A stretch of DNA of 18,435 nucleotides, taken from Aureobasidium sp. EXF-3400. Taxonomy: Eukaryota > Ascomycota > Dothideomycetes > Dothideales > Saccotheciaceae. The stretch spans positions 1 to 18,435 of the forward strand of contig SWBL01000587.1 in NCBI GenBank assembly GCA_024195585.1, in the 5' to 3' direction. The stretch's first letter is position 1. The number at the start of each line of letters is the position of its first letter. The notes under the pieces were generated by a model that saw only the letters and a program-made list of their open reading frames with translations, was not told the DNA's origin and did no database searches. A program made the position numbers and the translations under genes. Positions 1-9,511 of the stretch are shown one piece after another.

Positions 1-664
1 GATCGTCGGTGATCAGATCGCCAGACAAATCTTGACGGTCGTTGTAGCGTTGCATGCGATTCTTGTGGAACCATTCCTGGGCGCTTCGCGGACAGATGTG
101 GGCTCTGTCCAGACTGTCTCCCTCTCCAGTGAGGATGCATGTCCGGTCGCGGGCGACAACTGCAGCGGACACGTTCGACACCGACGGTGTGCCCATAAGC
201 TGTTCCTGTGGCTCTGGGTCCGCTGTAGTCGCCCACGGTTGCATCCACGCAGGGAAGGAGTCGGCGTCGTGTGGGTAGCGCCAGTGGTCAAAGCCGACAC
301 ATACAGGGTACGCGTAGGGTTGCGGTTGCGGTTGCGGCTGGGTGTCGTGGACGGGGTCCGGCGAGGTGACGTGAAAGTAGTAGGCGGCTGGCGAGAGAAT
401 TGGGTTGTCCTTCAGATCCAACCGCTCGAGCCCGGTCCGATCTTTACTGAGGAAGCCATCAGTAGCATTGCATGCGATGATGGCGCAGGCCAGGAGCGCA
501 GTCTCGTGACACAATCCGCCAGACGGGGAGTCCCACGCCCATAGACTGAACAGATCATTGTCGCCGAGTTGATCTTGGTAGGCAGGGTGTTTGAACAATA
601 TCTTGTTGCGCTTCTGGTGGAAGTAAGCCTCTTGTTGAGGTGCTCCGAACGGCTCTCGGAGCAT
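1..664 (-). CDS. HNH-endonuclease domain protein, C-terminus cut by window edge
   Basis: An uninterrupted frame of 221 codons runs from an ATG at 664-662 to the left edge. About residues 170-221 look like the fungal HNH domain: ARDRTCILTGEGDSLDRAHI, then CPRS and EWFHKNRMQRYN. Cys176 and His189 fit the metal-binding and catalytic positions of HNH nucleases. The first 150 residues are not recognised; they hold a Pro-Gln run (QPQPQPQPYAY) made by a GGTTGC-type repeat. In fungi such proteins are numerous and mostly uncharacterised, so a DNA-cutting role is inferred. The start is uncertain. Upstream, 690-806 looks coding in two other frames, but the only GT-AG pair joining it (683-716) would be a 34-nt intron, which is too short. 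An unseen 5' exon or a frameshift is possible. No stop interrupts the visible part. Confidence 0.72.
   Translation of the reverse strand, partial: MLREPFGAPQQEAYFHQKRNKILFKHPAYQDQLGDNDLFSLWAWDSPSGGLCHETALLACAIIACNATDGFLSKDRTGLERLDLKDNPILSPAAYYFHVTSPDPVHDTQPQPQPQPYAYPVCVGFDHWRYPHDADSFPAWMQPWATTADPEPQEQLMGTPSVSNVSAAVVARDRTCILTGEGDSLDRAHICPRSAQEWFHKNRMQRYNDRQDLSGDLITDD
318..335. repeat. Hexanucleotide repeat (GGTTGC)x3
   Basis: Three perfect GGTTGC units lie inside the HNH gene, followed by a degenerate fourth unit. On the minus strand they encode the Pro-Gln run. Their length, a multiple of three, preserves the frame. Confidence 0.8.
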
Positions 665-946
665 CGTGCATAGTTGTACGGACTAGAGAATTATTGGTGA
701 CATGTGTGTATCTTACGATGAGCAGATGCCAGCGAATGTCGCAGGTTGTTGTTGCTGCGGAGACTGACGCGCATGGCCCAAGCGTCGTCCGCGAGATGTT
801 TGGCAAGGAACATTGACGACGGCCTACGATCGCGACAAGAGCTCACGGAACCTGATCGATATGCATAGCTATCGGTTGGTCGACCAGTTTGCAAGCTATT
901 CCTTGTACACTGTATTCTTTGTATGGTTGTATATTCACTTCAGTAC

Positions 947-975
947 AAAATGCGAAAAATGCAAAAAATGCAAAA
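947..975. repeat. Imperfect AAAATGC tandem repeat
   Basis: Four near-copies of A(4-6)TGC follow each other (aaaatgc, gaaaaatgc, aaaaaatgc, then aaaac). It is a short low-complexity tract in non-coding DNA, with no function visible. Confidence 0.6.
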
Positions 976-1164
976 CCCTACCATTTTTACCTCTGACGTG
1001 GCTCTTCCCCTTGGCGTTTGTCGAAACGAACATATACAGCGCTTGAGTAGCCAAAAGGATGAGGCGGCGATTTCCGCTTGCTGGTCGAGTTCCATAAAAG
1101 ACCTTCGGATCCACGATCGAGTTTCTTGAATCTAGTCGGGAGTCTGTAGGCCTTGTGCCAAATT

Positions 1165-1183
1165 TTGACCAATGTTGACCAAT
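1165..1183. repeat. Direct repeat TTGACCAAT x2
   Basis: Two exact copies of TTGACCAAT are separated by one base. They could be a duplicated protein-binding site or chance; no gene start nearby gives them a context. Confidence 0.4.
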
Positions 1184-2866
1184 CTAAAAGTCAGGAAACA
1201 GATGTACCTATCTGCTTTTCACCTTGTGGGAGCTACAGTTGGACAGAAAGGGTATAGGCGGATAAACCATAGCAGAGAGAGGACACAAGAATATACAGTA
1301 CATTACGGATTGTTGAACAGGGTACAAGATGGACGGAACATCTGTGCGGTCCCTATAATGTCTAGCGACTGTGAGGGTGTGTTGGAGCGGATTGAGCAAA
1401 TGAGCCGTTTCTCCTTCGAAGTTATAGTGATGGAACCGATCTAGCTTGGCAAGGATTCTGTCAGATTCAATCCTCCCCAGCCATCGTCGCTTGCGATGGT
1501 GATGGCCGCCATTTGCCGCATTATCCTACACTGGTGTTGGCTCAGGTCTATTCCTTGGACATGCGCATAGTCCCTACCCGATTTGTATGATGTCCTAAAT
1601 GCCCGGTCTGCTCAGCGTTTCGTCCCTTCCTCTCCGAGCATCATTGAGGGGATTGCTGCCTGACTATTGTTGTATTCTTTGGTTATGGCTCTGAATCGCA
1701 AAAGACAAAGAAACCACTCATATTATGTTAGCATTTTCTTTATAAACTCTCTCAGATATGCACAACTGACCCGTTGTTCTGATTCGGTCAAGACTTAAGA
1801 ATAATTGGATTGGTCATAGGATGAACCGAGGCTTGATCGTGTACTGGGGGCTGGAGTTCGCAAAAGAACTGGTAACGTCTCATACAACAAACAAAACGAC
1901 TCTCTCGGCAGCGGTCACACTAAGCAATGTGGCGATCAGAGTCGTCCCTACGACTGAGAAGGCTCAACCCATTGCGATCAAGAACGTTGGTTTCTGCAGA
2001 CCGGAGGAAGGACTCGGCTCCCTCCACGCGGGACTGGTGATCGAGAAAGCCATGATTGAGAAGAAGCTGCCAAAAAACCAGAGGAAAGGATCCCTCGACT
2101 TCCCCCAGTTTTTGTCCTAGGTAGTTTGTAGCAGATTAGAGAGAAGAATCGGCGTAAGATTGACGCTCATGAAGATAGTCATGTTGAACAGGTTGAACAG
2201 AAATAACATGATAATGCCTTTGAGCGTTTGGGGCCACCCCTGAGGAGATTGACTAGTTGTCAGCGTAGATAGTGACACTGCTCGTGTAGAGCAGAATTTA
2301 TTATCAATGCAGGTCGGGCGGGAACTGGCTTTGTCAGAGGTGAAAGAACAAGCAAACGACATGCAAAGGTAAGACTGAGTGTTCGAGGTCGGACGAAAGC
2401 AGTGACAAAGGTTGATTGGGAGGAGATTCAACAAGGAGCGATAAATACAAGGTCCTGCTTCACGCTACCACGCCATGATAGACGCCTCGCAAATGACTTA
2501 ATATGCTACAGGCTGTTCGATCCGATCCTGCCTCTTCGTACCACCGTGATGGAATGACCACACTGTTTAAGCACCTAGGAGCAGCTAGATCTTGCGCACA
2601 CAGCCCTGATCTCACTCCGTTCGAGCGTGGCGGAATTTCGCAGGCGTATAAGGACAGTCAAACCATTCGATCGTACTCCGGGTACTATCTTGCCTCTCGT
2701 TCGCGGCGCTACACAGTGGTTTTCAACTGTTGTGTCTTCTCACTGATGCCGAACTTCACACCTCGCTTTGACTCATAAACGCCTGAAGATAGCGCAAGTC
2801 ACAGCCTCCTTGTTCCGGCTGCACTGACTAGTCTACTATAAACCGCTTTCAAATCAAATATGGGCC

Positions 2867-3175
2867 CTATATATCTAATAACGAGCCATACTTCTCTGAG
2901 ACTCTCGGCGCAGGGAGTAGTGTGCTTCTAATAGCACGTAGCTCAGATTGACCAATGCCCGTACTTAACAAATACTGCTCGATACCACGATGATTATTCT
3001 GGATATTTTGTGCAAGATCGTTGACAAAGGGCAGAAAGGGTTCTATATGATCCTCTGTCGTCCCTGATGCTCTGATGTCCTTCAGCAGCTGCTCTTTGAG
3101 GCTAGTCCATTCCTGGTAAGTCTGCATGATGTCCCGTGTGTTCACGGCCCTTAGATCTCGATTCGATGCGATCAA
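2867..3175 (-). CDS. Hypothetical helical ORF or exon fragment
   Basis: This 102-codon frame has amino-acid composition more like real protein than its neighbours: amphipathic, charged and predicted helical (for example EWTSLKEQLLKDIRAS and FVNDLAQNIQNNHRGIEQYL). The frame stays open about ten codons upstream of the ATG, so it could be an internal exon of an eroded gene. I recognise no family, signal peptide or membrane segment. It lies alone in an otherwise gene-poor stretch. It could equally be a chance ORF. Confidence 0.3.
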   Translation of the reverse strand: MIASNRDLRAVNTRDIMQTYQEWTSLKEQLLKDIRASGTTEDHIEPFLPFVNDLAQNIQNNHRGIEQYLLSTGIGQSELRAIRSTLLPAPRVSEKYGSLLDI

Positions 3176-4599
3176 TTGCTGCGTACCATCAGCCTCTCAA
3201 CGTATGCTCTAATTACGGCCAAGCAAAAAGGCGGAAGGAGCAAGAAGCTGGTGGATATTGACTGCATGGCTGCTCAGAGTAGATATTGATCTCCCTGCCC
3301 TGACAATTTTCTTTCCGTTCTGACACACGCTTTCCAAGCACTTGGACCTACACATCTTTCTCAGCCTTTGAGATTGACAGATGAACACACATATTGTCAC
3401 TGTTGAGAAGATAGGCAAGGAGTCACATGGTATGTTCGAGGACTCGCACCGATGATAGATCGATACGTGTCTCTTGCGTATGTCCACTGCGTGAACTACG
3501 CATTCGCGTAAACAGAGATCCAACTCTCATTGCTTTGACTTTGCTATTTTGTTACATCGACTTCGGATGTGAGCTCCATGGTCACGTCATACAGTTCATA
3601 CGCATTCTGGAACCAAGATGACAGGCCCATCATCCTTGATAAGATGATCTTGAATCAGCCAAGGTTCGAGTCTTTATGATACATCCATACAGATATAAAG
3701 ACTACCTGTGAAAAAGAAAAAACTGGGTGTCGATCGCGCTAGAATAACACGAATCGATCTGCGGCATAGCCACAGGAAACAGAACAAGAGTAGCAACACC
3801 TAAGAATGGAATATGCATGTTGTAGTAGGAGACTTGCGGATCCACGAGGAAGATTGGTAGATTTTCGTCACAGATCTTTGGCGCACTATCCGCTCGGTAT
3901 TTATGCCGCCCATGTTCAAGAGATAGTACCTACAGTTGCGTCGGATTTGGGGTTCAGGTTCTCCGGGATGGAAGATAAAACACAAGATTCGAGCTTGTGG
4001 TGTGATACTACCTGAAAGAGAAAGTTACAGCCCTCAAAGTTACACAGGTGTGGTCTGCGAACCACATACGAGTTCTCTACCCAGTACCGAACCTATATTC
4101 GCCATGGTGTTGCCAGAAAACTGTTTCAAGACCATGTTTCCCCCACCACCCTGCTCCTGGTAGCGGACTCGGGTTCCGAAGTGGATTAGCAGGGGCACGC
4201 TCCACAAACCCGCATGTGTCAGAATTAAACCGTTGCTAGACTGCCACATACGTCACAATTTTGGCGTCTCATCTCATGTCTTTCCTTACTCTGGTCACAA
4301 GCTCAGAGTTCCTGCTTTCTTTCGAACGGTCTCGTTCAGCAAAATTTGTTTACTGCCATGTTGAAGTTACTGCGATGTCGGTGGGTGGATGGGTGTCTGC
4401 TGAGAGAGGCTGCGGTAGATAGTTGAGCCTGGCTTTACACCTGTCTACGCCAGTGTGATGTCCTATCTGGAGCTGTGATTGTTTTTCTAAGTATTAGATC
4501 GCACGATCGTCTGCTCTCAGATTCCCGTCTTTTCGAATACCACACCCCCACAACCTTGCAAGACATCGTCCGAAGAAGCGTGACAGTACCTACACCTGA

Positions 4600-5430
4600 G
4601 AACCATAATCTGCTCCCAGGTTTCGAGTGGAATGTTCCTGCTGATGGCAAGCACTACGACCGCTTGCACGATGCAATCACTGATAAAGGCTGAACTGAGA
4701 TTGCAGACGACGAGGGCGGCAATGCTGATATCCTCATGTTTGCCGACTTGGACTACTCGCACCTTGAGGTCTGCGAAGACGTCACAAACTAGGGTAAAGA
4801 AGCTGGGCTTCGAGGCTTCAGACTTGACGCCGTACAGCCACCAAAGAATGGATCGAGGCCCTACGACAGGAGGATGGCGACCCTCTTCGAATTCGGATCC
4901 GGTGGAACCAAAGATGTTATTGATTGGGTCAACAACATGGAGAGAAAGTCCTTTGTTGTACGGCAGCCCGCTTCTCAACAGCATCTCGAAGGTCAGCACC
5001 ACGAAGCAGCAGACTCGAAGGAGATATTCCATGATACTCTGGTCCAGCTTATGCCCGTGAACGCTGTAGTGAGTACCTCCTTGCCCTAAATCTCCTTTGC
5101 GAAAAAAACATTTCGAAATCTATCTCAAAAATATCATCGAGATTTACATCAAGTACATCATACCGACATCAACTTCGACAACAAAGACAGTAGTCATCAA
5201 CCACAATACCCAGCCTGGATAAAGTGTGGAAAGTTGTGGAAGGTTTCTTTGAGCCTCTCGCCTACGCCCGTGTCCATCTTCGCCTCTAAGGCCATCCTGG
5301 CATTTTCTATGGCGACCTCTCCGGCATGAGGGCGACAAACCCGAGCCTCCATCGTATGATCCAGGTATTCAAACAATTCCTCTGCACCTAGGCAATTTCC
5401 TGCACCGAGCTCGGAAGAATCTCGCACCAA
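4600..5430 (+). pseudogene. Alpha-amylase (GH13) relic
   Basis: Pieces of an intracellular-type fungal GH13 alpha-amylase follow in order: LLPGFEWNVPADGKHYDRLH near 4612, then FADLDYSHLEV at 4739, GFRLDAV at 4814-4834 (conserved region II with the nucleophile Asp), TKEWIEALRQEDGD near 4848 in another frame, SPLLNSISKVSTT near 4965, IFHDTLVQLMPVNAV ending at 5068, INHNTQPG before 5220, FFEPLAYARVHLRL and GHPGIFYGDLSG after 5230, and HRARKNLA near 5420. An intron at 5069-5186 (GTGAGT...AAG) restores the frame. About 150 residues expected between the first two motifs are missing, including the first catalytic-barrel regions. In-frame stops lie at 4691-4693, 4790-4792, 5220-5222 and 5287-5289, with at least three frame changes. 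The region III Glu is not visible, and region IV reads NHN instead of NHD. The enzyme, which would hydrolyse alpha-1,4-glucans, is certainly dead. Confidence 0.87.
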
Positions 5431-5449
5431 GTTGTTCATTGTAACTGAT

Positions 5450-6849
5450 GTGCTCCACGACAGTCCGTGAAATGGTTGATTCTGGTTGATTCTCCCGTTC
5501 TGACGATGCCGTTGAGCCAGAATATATACTTTCTGTCAGGTGACATACTCCGCTGGCTAACCACCTTCAGTAGGTCGATTCTGGTCTCTGGCAGGCTCTC
5601 GTAACTCTCGCTCTCGTCGTGGGGAACGGAAGCGGCTCCCTCCATGACATAGCGAAAGACATGGTGATTGAGGACAGCTAGATGTCGACCCGTTGTTTGA
5701 CGCTTCGGAACGCATCAGCATAGATTGACAATCATCAAACCTTCCAACTTTCGTCATCAAGGATGACAATGTGCTTGCTTGCTGCCTCGATTCTGTCCAT
5801 GTTCTCGGCAACATCTGCAATTAGATCAGCGTGTTTCGTCCCAGCGAACAAGTGAAACAGGATTGTCAGCTCGCATGGGTGTAGGGTATTGCTTCACTCT
5901 GTCCGTTGGGGAATAGAAGAATAATGACGGATATACGCTGCTGCCACAGCTGAGGCGTACCCATGCTAATTGTCGTTCTTGTGCGAGTCTGCATAGTCTG
6001 AGATTCCATGGATGACAAGACAAGGCACCGGACTTAGTGCTCCCACAGCCTCCCACTCAACGACAGACAGCGCCATGAGGTTTCGGCGATGGCATCTTCT
6101 TGTATACCATTTCTCGTGACTGCATCACCTGACAGGATTGTCCCTTGATGCGGTATGATATCTGTTTCTCCAAATTCACTAATCTCGAAGCGTCCATCGA
6201 GATTGCTTCGGAGACTTGCTGACCAGGACCGCATCCTGCTTCCTCGAACGTGGCTCCTTTTTCCGGATGCGTATATGTTGACACGTACGCGTAGTCTTTC
6301 TTCCTACCTGGGCACCTGTATCTTCTGGAGTTTCGGCTTGCCGATTCGCTCCAGGGTTTATAGCAGAAGACTCTGATTCGTTGGATTTCGCTCGGGAAGA
6401 AGAGTGCTCATAGCAGCGAGGAACATTTGCGATAGAGGGAGGTGCTCACCCGCAGCCGCTGAGCTCGAACTTCGCCTCGATCGTGTTGGATGTGGTCTTT
6501 CCTGACGACTGTGTCTCCAATGGATTGGACAATCGTCGGCGGCGACAGGTATACCGCCGCCGATACCAGCCGGAAAGATGTTACATCAGCGTGCGGGGAA
6601 GGTATGGCTCATGCTGGTCACGACTCGTGCAGTCGGACTGTTCCATGAATCCGAGAGTGTCGCGAGAGCGACGTTGTGTCCGCCAGTCCTATTCAGCCAG
6701 CGTGTGTGAGTCGTGATCTCATGCATCGTCCGGAAGGCTCATGCTCTTCGTCCAGCATACGCCATTGTGTAATTGACACGCAACGGAGAGATCCATCCAA
6801 CAGGGTAATCCTCAAGTGATGAGTTCGCAAGCTTCGTTGGGCCAGCCAT
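5450..6849 (-). pseudogene. Pfs-NACHT NOD-like receptor relic
   Basis: Read on the minus strand from an ATG at 6849-6847, the frame gives EDYPVGWISPLR, then after a frameshift WRMLDEEHEPS, GGHNVALATL (6690-6650), VVTSMSHTFPA, AGIGGGIPVAADD (near 6565), GDTVVRKDHIQHDRGEVRAQ, GTILSGDAVTRNGIQEDAIA (near 6140) and PCLVIHGISDYADSHKND (near 6010). This is the order of the Pfs (PNP_UDP_1, purine/uridine-phosphorylase-like) domain at the N-terminus of many fungal NLRs. Next come EGAASVPHDE, LPETRIDLLKVVSQ and FWLNGIVRTGEST (5530-5480), the approach and P-loop of a NACHT NTPase. The P-loop Lys is Glu (GAA, 5492-5490). Stops lie at 6588-6586 and 5968-5966 (Trp expected), with several frame changes. Sequence similarity ends just after the P-loop, where the amylase relic is met, so the rest of NACHT and any repeat domain are gone. 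Intact relatives are thought to act in non-self recognition and cell death. Confidence 0.86.
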
Positions 6850-7295
6850 GACAGTGGTCGCAAAAGAAGAGGTGCGAGCCGCAAAGACGAGACAAATTCA
6901 CTCGATCCAGTCAGTGGGGGAAAGCGCAGGTAATAGCTTACATGGTCTTGTAGTGTCGTGACTCGTGCCGTGGCAGTCAAGACATACTGGCCCTCATGCA
7001 ATGCCTTGTCTAGCGTGGGAACGATGTCTCCATTAGAGGCATGCTACGCGGTTTATCACGGCTTCTGAAAGCGAGAATATCATGGCGTCTCGGCGTTGCT
7101 AGGGAGAGCGCCGATCAGACCCCACCAAAACCTGGAAGCGGACACTCCCCATGCTCGATTCCATTCCTTGTCAAGCTTGCTCCAACACTCTTCCGCAGAG
7201 GTTTGACGTCTCTCACACAGCAGTGCTCTGACATACTTGCACCCTCAAGAGTTCATTTGCATAAAGTGTTTTACTATAGTCAAGGAGATTACACC
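6850..7295. promoter_or_regulatory. Intergenic region between divergent NLR relic and DUF2235 gene
   Basis: About 450 bp separate the ATG of the leftward Pfs-NACHT relic from the ATG of the rightward DUF2235 gene, so it would have held both promoters. A weak TATA-like tttactatag lies at 7269-7278, only about 20 bp before the DUF2235 ATG and probably too close to act as a TATA box. I see no other defined element and no convincing gene. Confidence 0.35.
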
Positions 7296-9266
7296 ATGGA
7301 GCTGGCAACCACTAAATCAACTCAGAGCAAAAAACGAATTTTTGTATGCTGTGATGGCACGTGGAACGACAGCATCAGTACTGACAGTCCTCTCACCAAC
7401 GTGTCACGATTTGCAAGATGTGTCAAAGAAGTAGCAAAGGATGGAACGATGCAGATCGTGTACTATCATACTGGGATTGGCACTGGTACAAGCAAGTTTG
7501 CCTCTGCTATTGATGGCGCTACTGGCAGAGGTCTGAGCATCAGTTCGGGTGATCATAAGTTGACCTGCTGACTTTTCAGGAATCCACGCCAATGTCCGCG
7601 ATGCTTACAGCTTCATCTGCAACAATTTCAATTTTGACCACGGCGAAGATGAGATATTCTTGGTCGGCTTCTCCCGTGGTGCATTTACTGTCCGTTGTGT
7701 TGCAGCATTAATTGATTGTATTGGTCTGCTCAAGAAAAGGGGTCTGATACACCTTCATGAACTGTACAGACTTTGGACACAGCGTTCTGTCGAATCACGA
7801 ATCCGTTGGGAGAGGCCGGGCACGTCTTACGAGAAGACATATCTAAGCTCTTCAGACCTGCTACTTCAGCGACTCGAGCAACTACAACACTCCTGCTACT
7901 TGGAAAGAGTGGTGAAAATAAGAGCTTGTGCTGTCTGGGACACTGTCAGTGCCCTTGGCAACCCTTTGCTTAAGTCATCCAAGGCCAGTAAATTGCCGCG
8001 AGTGGACACACATGTTCCAGAGATTGTCGAGCTCGCATTACATGCGCTGGCGCTCAATGAATATCGGAAGCATTTTCTCCCCGATCTATGGACATCACAC
8101 AACCCTCAAAAGACGCTACTTAAACAATGTTGGTTTCTCGGAGCTCACTCCGATGTCGGCGGTGGCAATGAGGACTCAGGTCTGGCCTCCATAGCCCTGA
8201 TATGGATGATTTCCCAGCTTTCTTCAACTGCTGGTGCAGAGTTCGATCCAGCAACAGTCATGGAATTTGTCAATCCCATTCAGTGGCCTTGGCCACATGA
8301 TCACGATCAATACACAGAGACACGCTCCCGGTGGGCTGTGACTAGTGGTCTTATTATGCCCAATGTCTCGCAGACCAATTCGGCAGATCAATCGGTCTTA
8401 GTTCCAACAAATGCTGCCGTTACAGGTGTGTGTGGCACATGCACGTCTCTCTCATCATGGACTTCCAACTAAACTTCTTGTCAGGTGAAGTAAGCAATTC
8501 GAGTAAGGGCATATTCGCTCTTACCAAGAAACGCTTACGCAAACCAGGACTGTCCCGGTCAGCGGCACTAAGGCTACCGTTGAGCTCAATTGGTGTCTCT
8601 TTTGGTCTTGGACCATTCCCAATATCGTTATCTAGAACTCGAGAAAACCCGTTGGAGTCGTCAACTAGCGGTGACTCGGGGGCATCAGAGACCATACATT
8701 TCAGCGTCCGTGTCATGATGGCTTCACACGGAACTAAATGCCCTGTGCTAGAGGCATATGAGACCATCTCCGAGAATGGACAGGTCATCTGGCGTCCACA
8801 GTCAGCTCCCATGGAGCCGAGGTTGGGGCAGAAACAAAAGTTCAGCCCTGTCCATGGGGACAGAGAGGATGTTAGCACGATACGCGAGGATAAGATCTCA
8901 TCGAACGAGCTCAGCATGCTTCAGGACTGGTTAAAAGAAGATGGGACTGTCGTAAAATATCTATCGTCACTTACTCTGCCCACGGAAGCTTTCGTGAAGC
9001 TGGGTCTACCAGGCCGCTCGCAATTGGCTCAACGTCTTCTACCTTTACTTGGCGAAGCTCAGCGTCCGACGATACATTACCCTATGAGCTTGGAATCACA
9101 GCAGCCCAATCTTGCACGGGTTACAAAAGGCAGCATTAATTTGCATCCGGGATCTGAGGACGAACTACATCCAGGCTATTGCCTCACACAGGATCAGTCA
9201 ATCTATAGATCGTTCGTCTACCCGGTCCTACACAGATATAATACCGCGTCATATAGGTATCTGTAG
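7296..9266 (+). CDS. DUF2235 (Tle1-like) alpha/beta-hydrolase, three exons
   Basis: Exons 7296-7530, 7580-8425 and 8485-9266 join in frame to 620 codons plus stop. The introns are 49 nt (GTCTGA...TTTTCAG) and 59 nt (GTGTGT...TTGTCAG), each with a plausible branch site (ctgctgac; aactaaac) and both in phase 1. The ATG sits in a strong context (CACCATGG). Family marks: RIFVCCDGTWND (residues 14-25), YYHTGIGTG, VGFSRGAFTVR with the nucleophile-elbow Ser110, FLGAHSDVGGG (residues 264-274, with the conserved His and Asp), and later ETIHFSVRVM. DUF2235 belongs to the alpha/beta-hydrolase fold related to bacterial type VI Tle1 phospholipases; fungal members are uncharacterised, so lipase or esterase activity is inferred. 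There is no signal peptide or obvious membrane segment. The last 130 residues are not recognised. No premature stop occurs, unlike in its neighbours. The 3' end overlaps the antisense NLR/WD40 relic frame by 49 nt. Confidence 0.9.
7531..7579 (+). other. Intron 1 of the DUF2235 gene (49 nt)
   Basis: GTCTGA donor, CTGAC-type branch site eight bases before TTTTCAG. It contains in-frame stops. Removing it joins GATGRG to IHANVRDAYSF, as expected for the family. Confidence 0.85.
8426..8484 (+). other. Intron 2 of the DUF2235 gene (59 nt)
   Basis: GTGTGT donor and TTGTCAG acceptor with AACTAAAC upstream as branch site. Its removal skips the stop codon that ends the second-exon frame and continues directly into the frame carrying EVSNSSKG and, later, ETIHFSVRVM. 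Confidence 0.8.
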
Positions 9267-9397
9267 CCTTGACAATCATTCCTACCCTGAATGCATGGAT
9301 TGTAAAGTCGGAAGTACATGTACGTGTCAGATTTGATCGTTGCTGGAAGTTCGTGCGATGGCTTCTCGGGATCGATGTATTTTAAATCTCCACCAAT

Positions 9398-9511
9398 TAT
9401 CGCAGCCCTGCTGCTCGTCTCCCATAAGTTGATGATTCCGGCATCCAATGCTGAATCGGGCAGGCCTGAGTTGTGGCTAGACACTACTGAGCGAACAGAG
9501 TCAATGTGGCT
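9398..9511 (-). pseudogene. Single decayed WD40-like unit fused after TPR relic
   Basis: In the same frame as the TPR fragment, 40 residues further on, stands HIDSVRSVVSSHNSGLPDSA followed by LDAGIINLWETSSRAAI. It matches the plan of a HET-E-type WD40 repeat (H-x-DSV-x-SV-x-S-x-D-x(8)-S-x-D-x-T-x-x-W-D). Only one unit is visible, while beta-propellers need about seven. Either the ancestor carried both repeat types, or two NLR relics were joined by deletion. Confidence 0.6.

Larger units (their letters stand above)
830..4440. other. Long stretch without recognisable genes
   Basis: I read both strands and found only short ORFs without family motifs. Open frames at 1172-1444 (+), 1821-2120 (+), 2503-2778 (+), 3209-3523 (-) and 4040-4249 (-) show neither domains nor convincing splice-linked continuations. 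A frame at 2117-2434 (-) has a hydrophobic stretch (LKGIIMLFLFNLFNMTIFMS) that could be a decayed membrane segment. The stretch is locally AT-rich with short direct repeats. It is most likely decayed intergenic or repeat DNA. Confidence 0.5.

Noticed and set aside
32..544. 170-codon plus-strand ORF
   Set aside because: It is antisense to the HNH frame, with Arg/Val-rich unnatural composition; the HNH motif lies on the minus strand.
683..716. GT-AG pair as an intron of the HNH gene
   Set aside because: 34 nt is shorter than functional fungal introns, and no branch site fits; a frameshift or a different exon is more likely.
1821..2120. 99-codon plus ORF considered as a transposase fragment
   Set aside because: No DDE-type motif or repeat ends can be seen, and the composition is not convincing.
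4517..5032. 171-codon minus-strand ORF with hydrophobic stretches
   Set aside because: It lies antisense to the GH13 motifs, which are clear on the plus strand.
6483..6716. Arg-rich plus-strand ORF
   Set aside because: It is antisense to the Pfs domain relic (AGIGGGIPVAADD on the minus strand).
8420..8917. 165-codon minus-strand ORF
   Set aside because: It is antisense to exon 3 of the DUF2235 gene and shows no family features.
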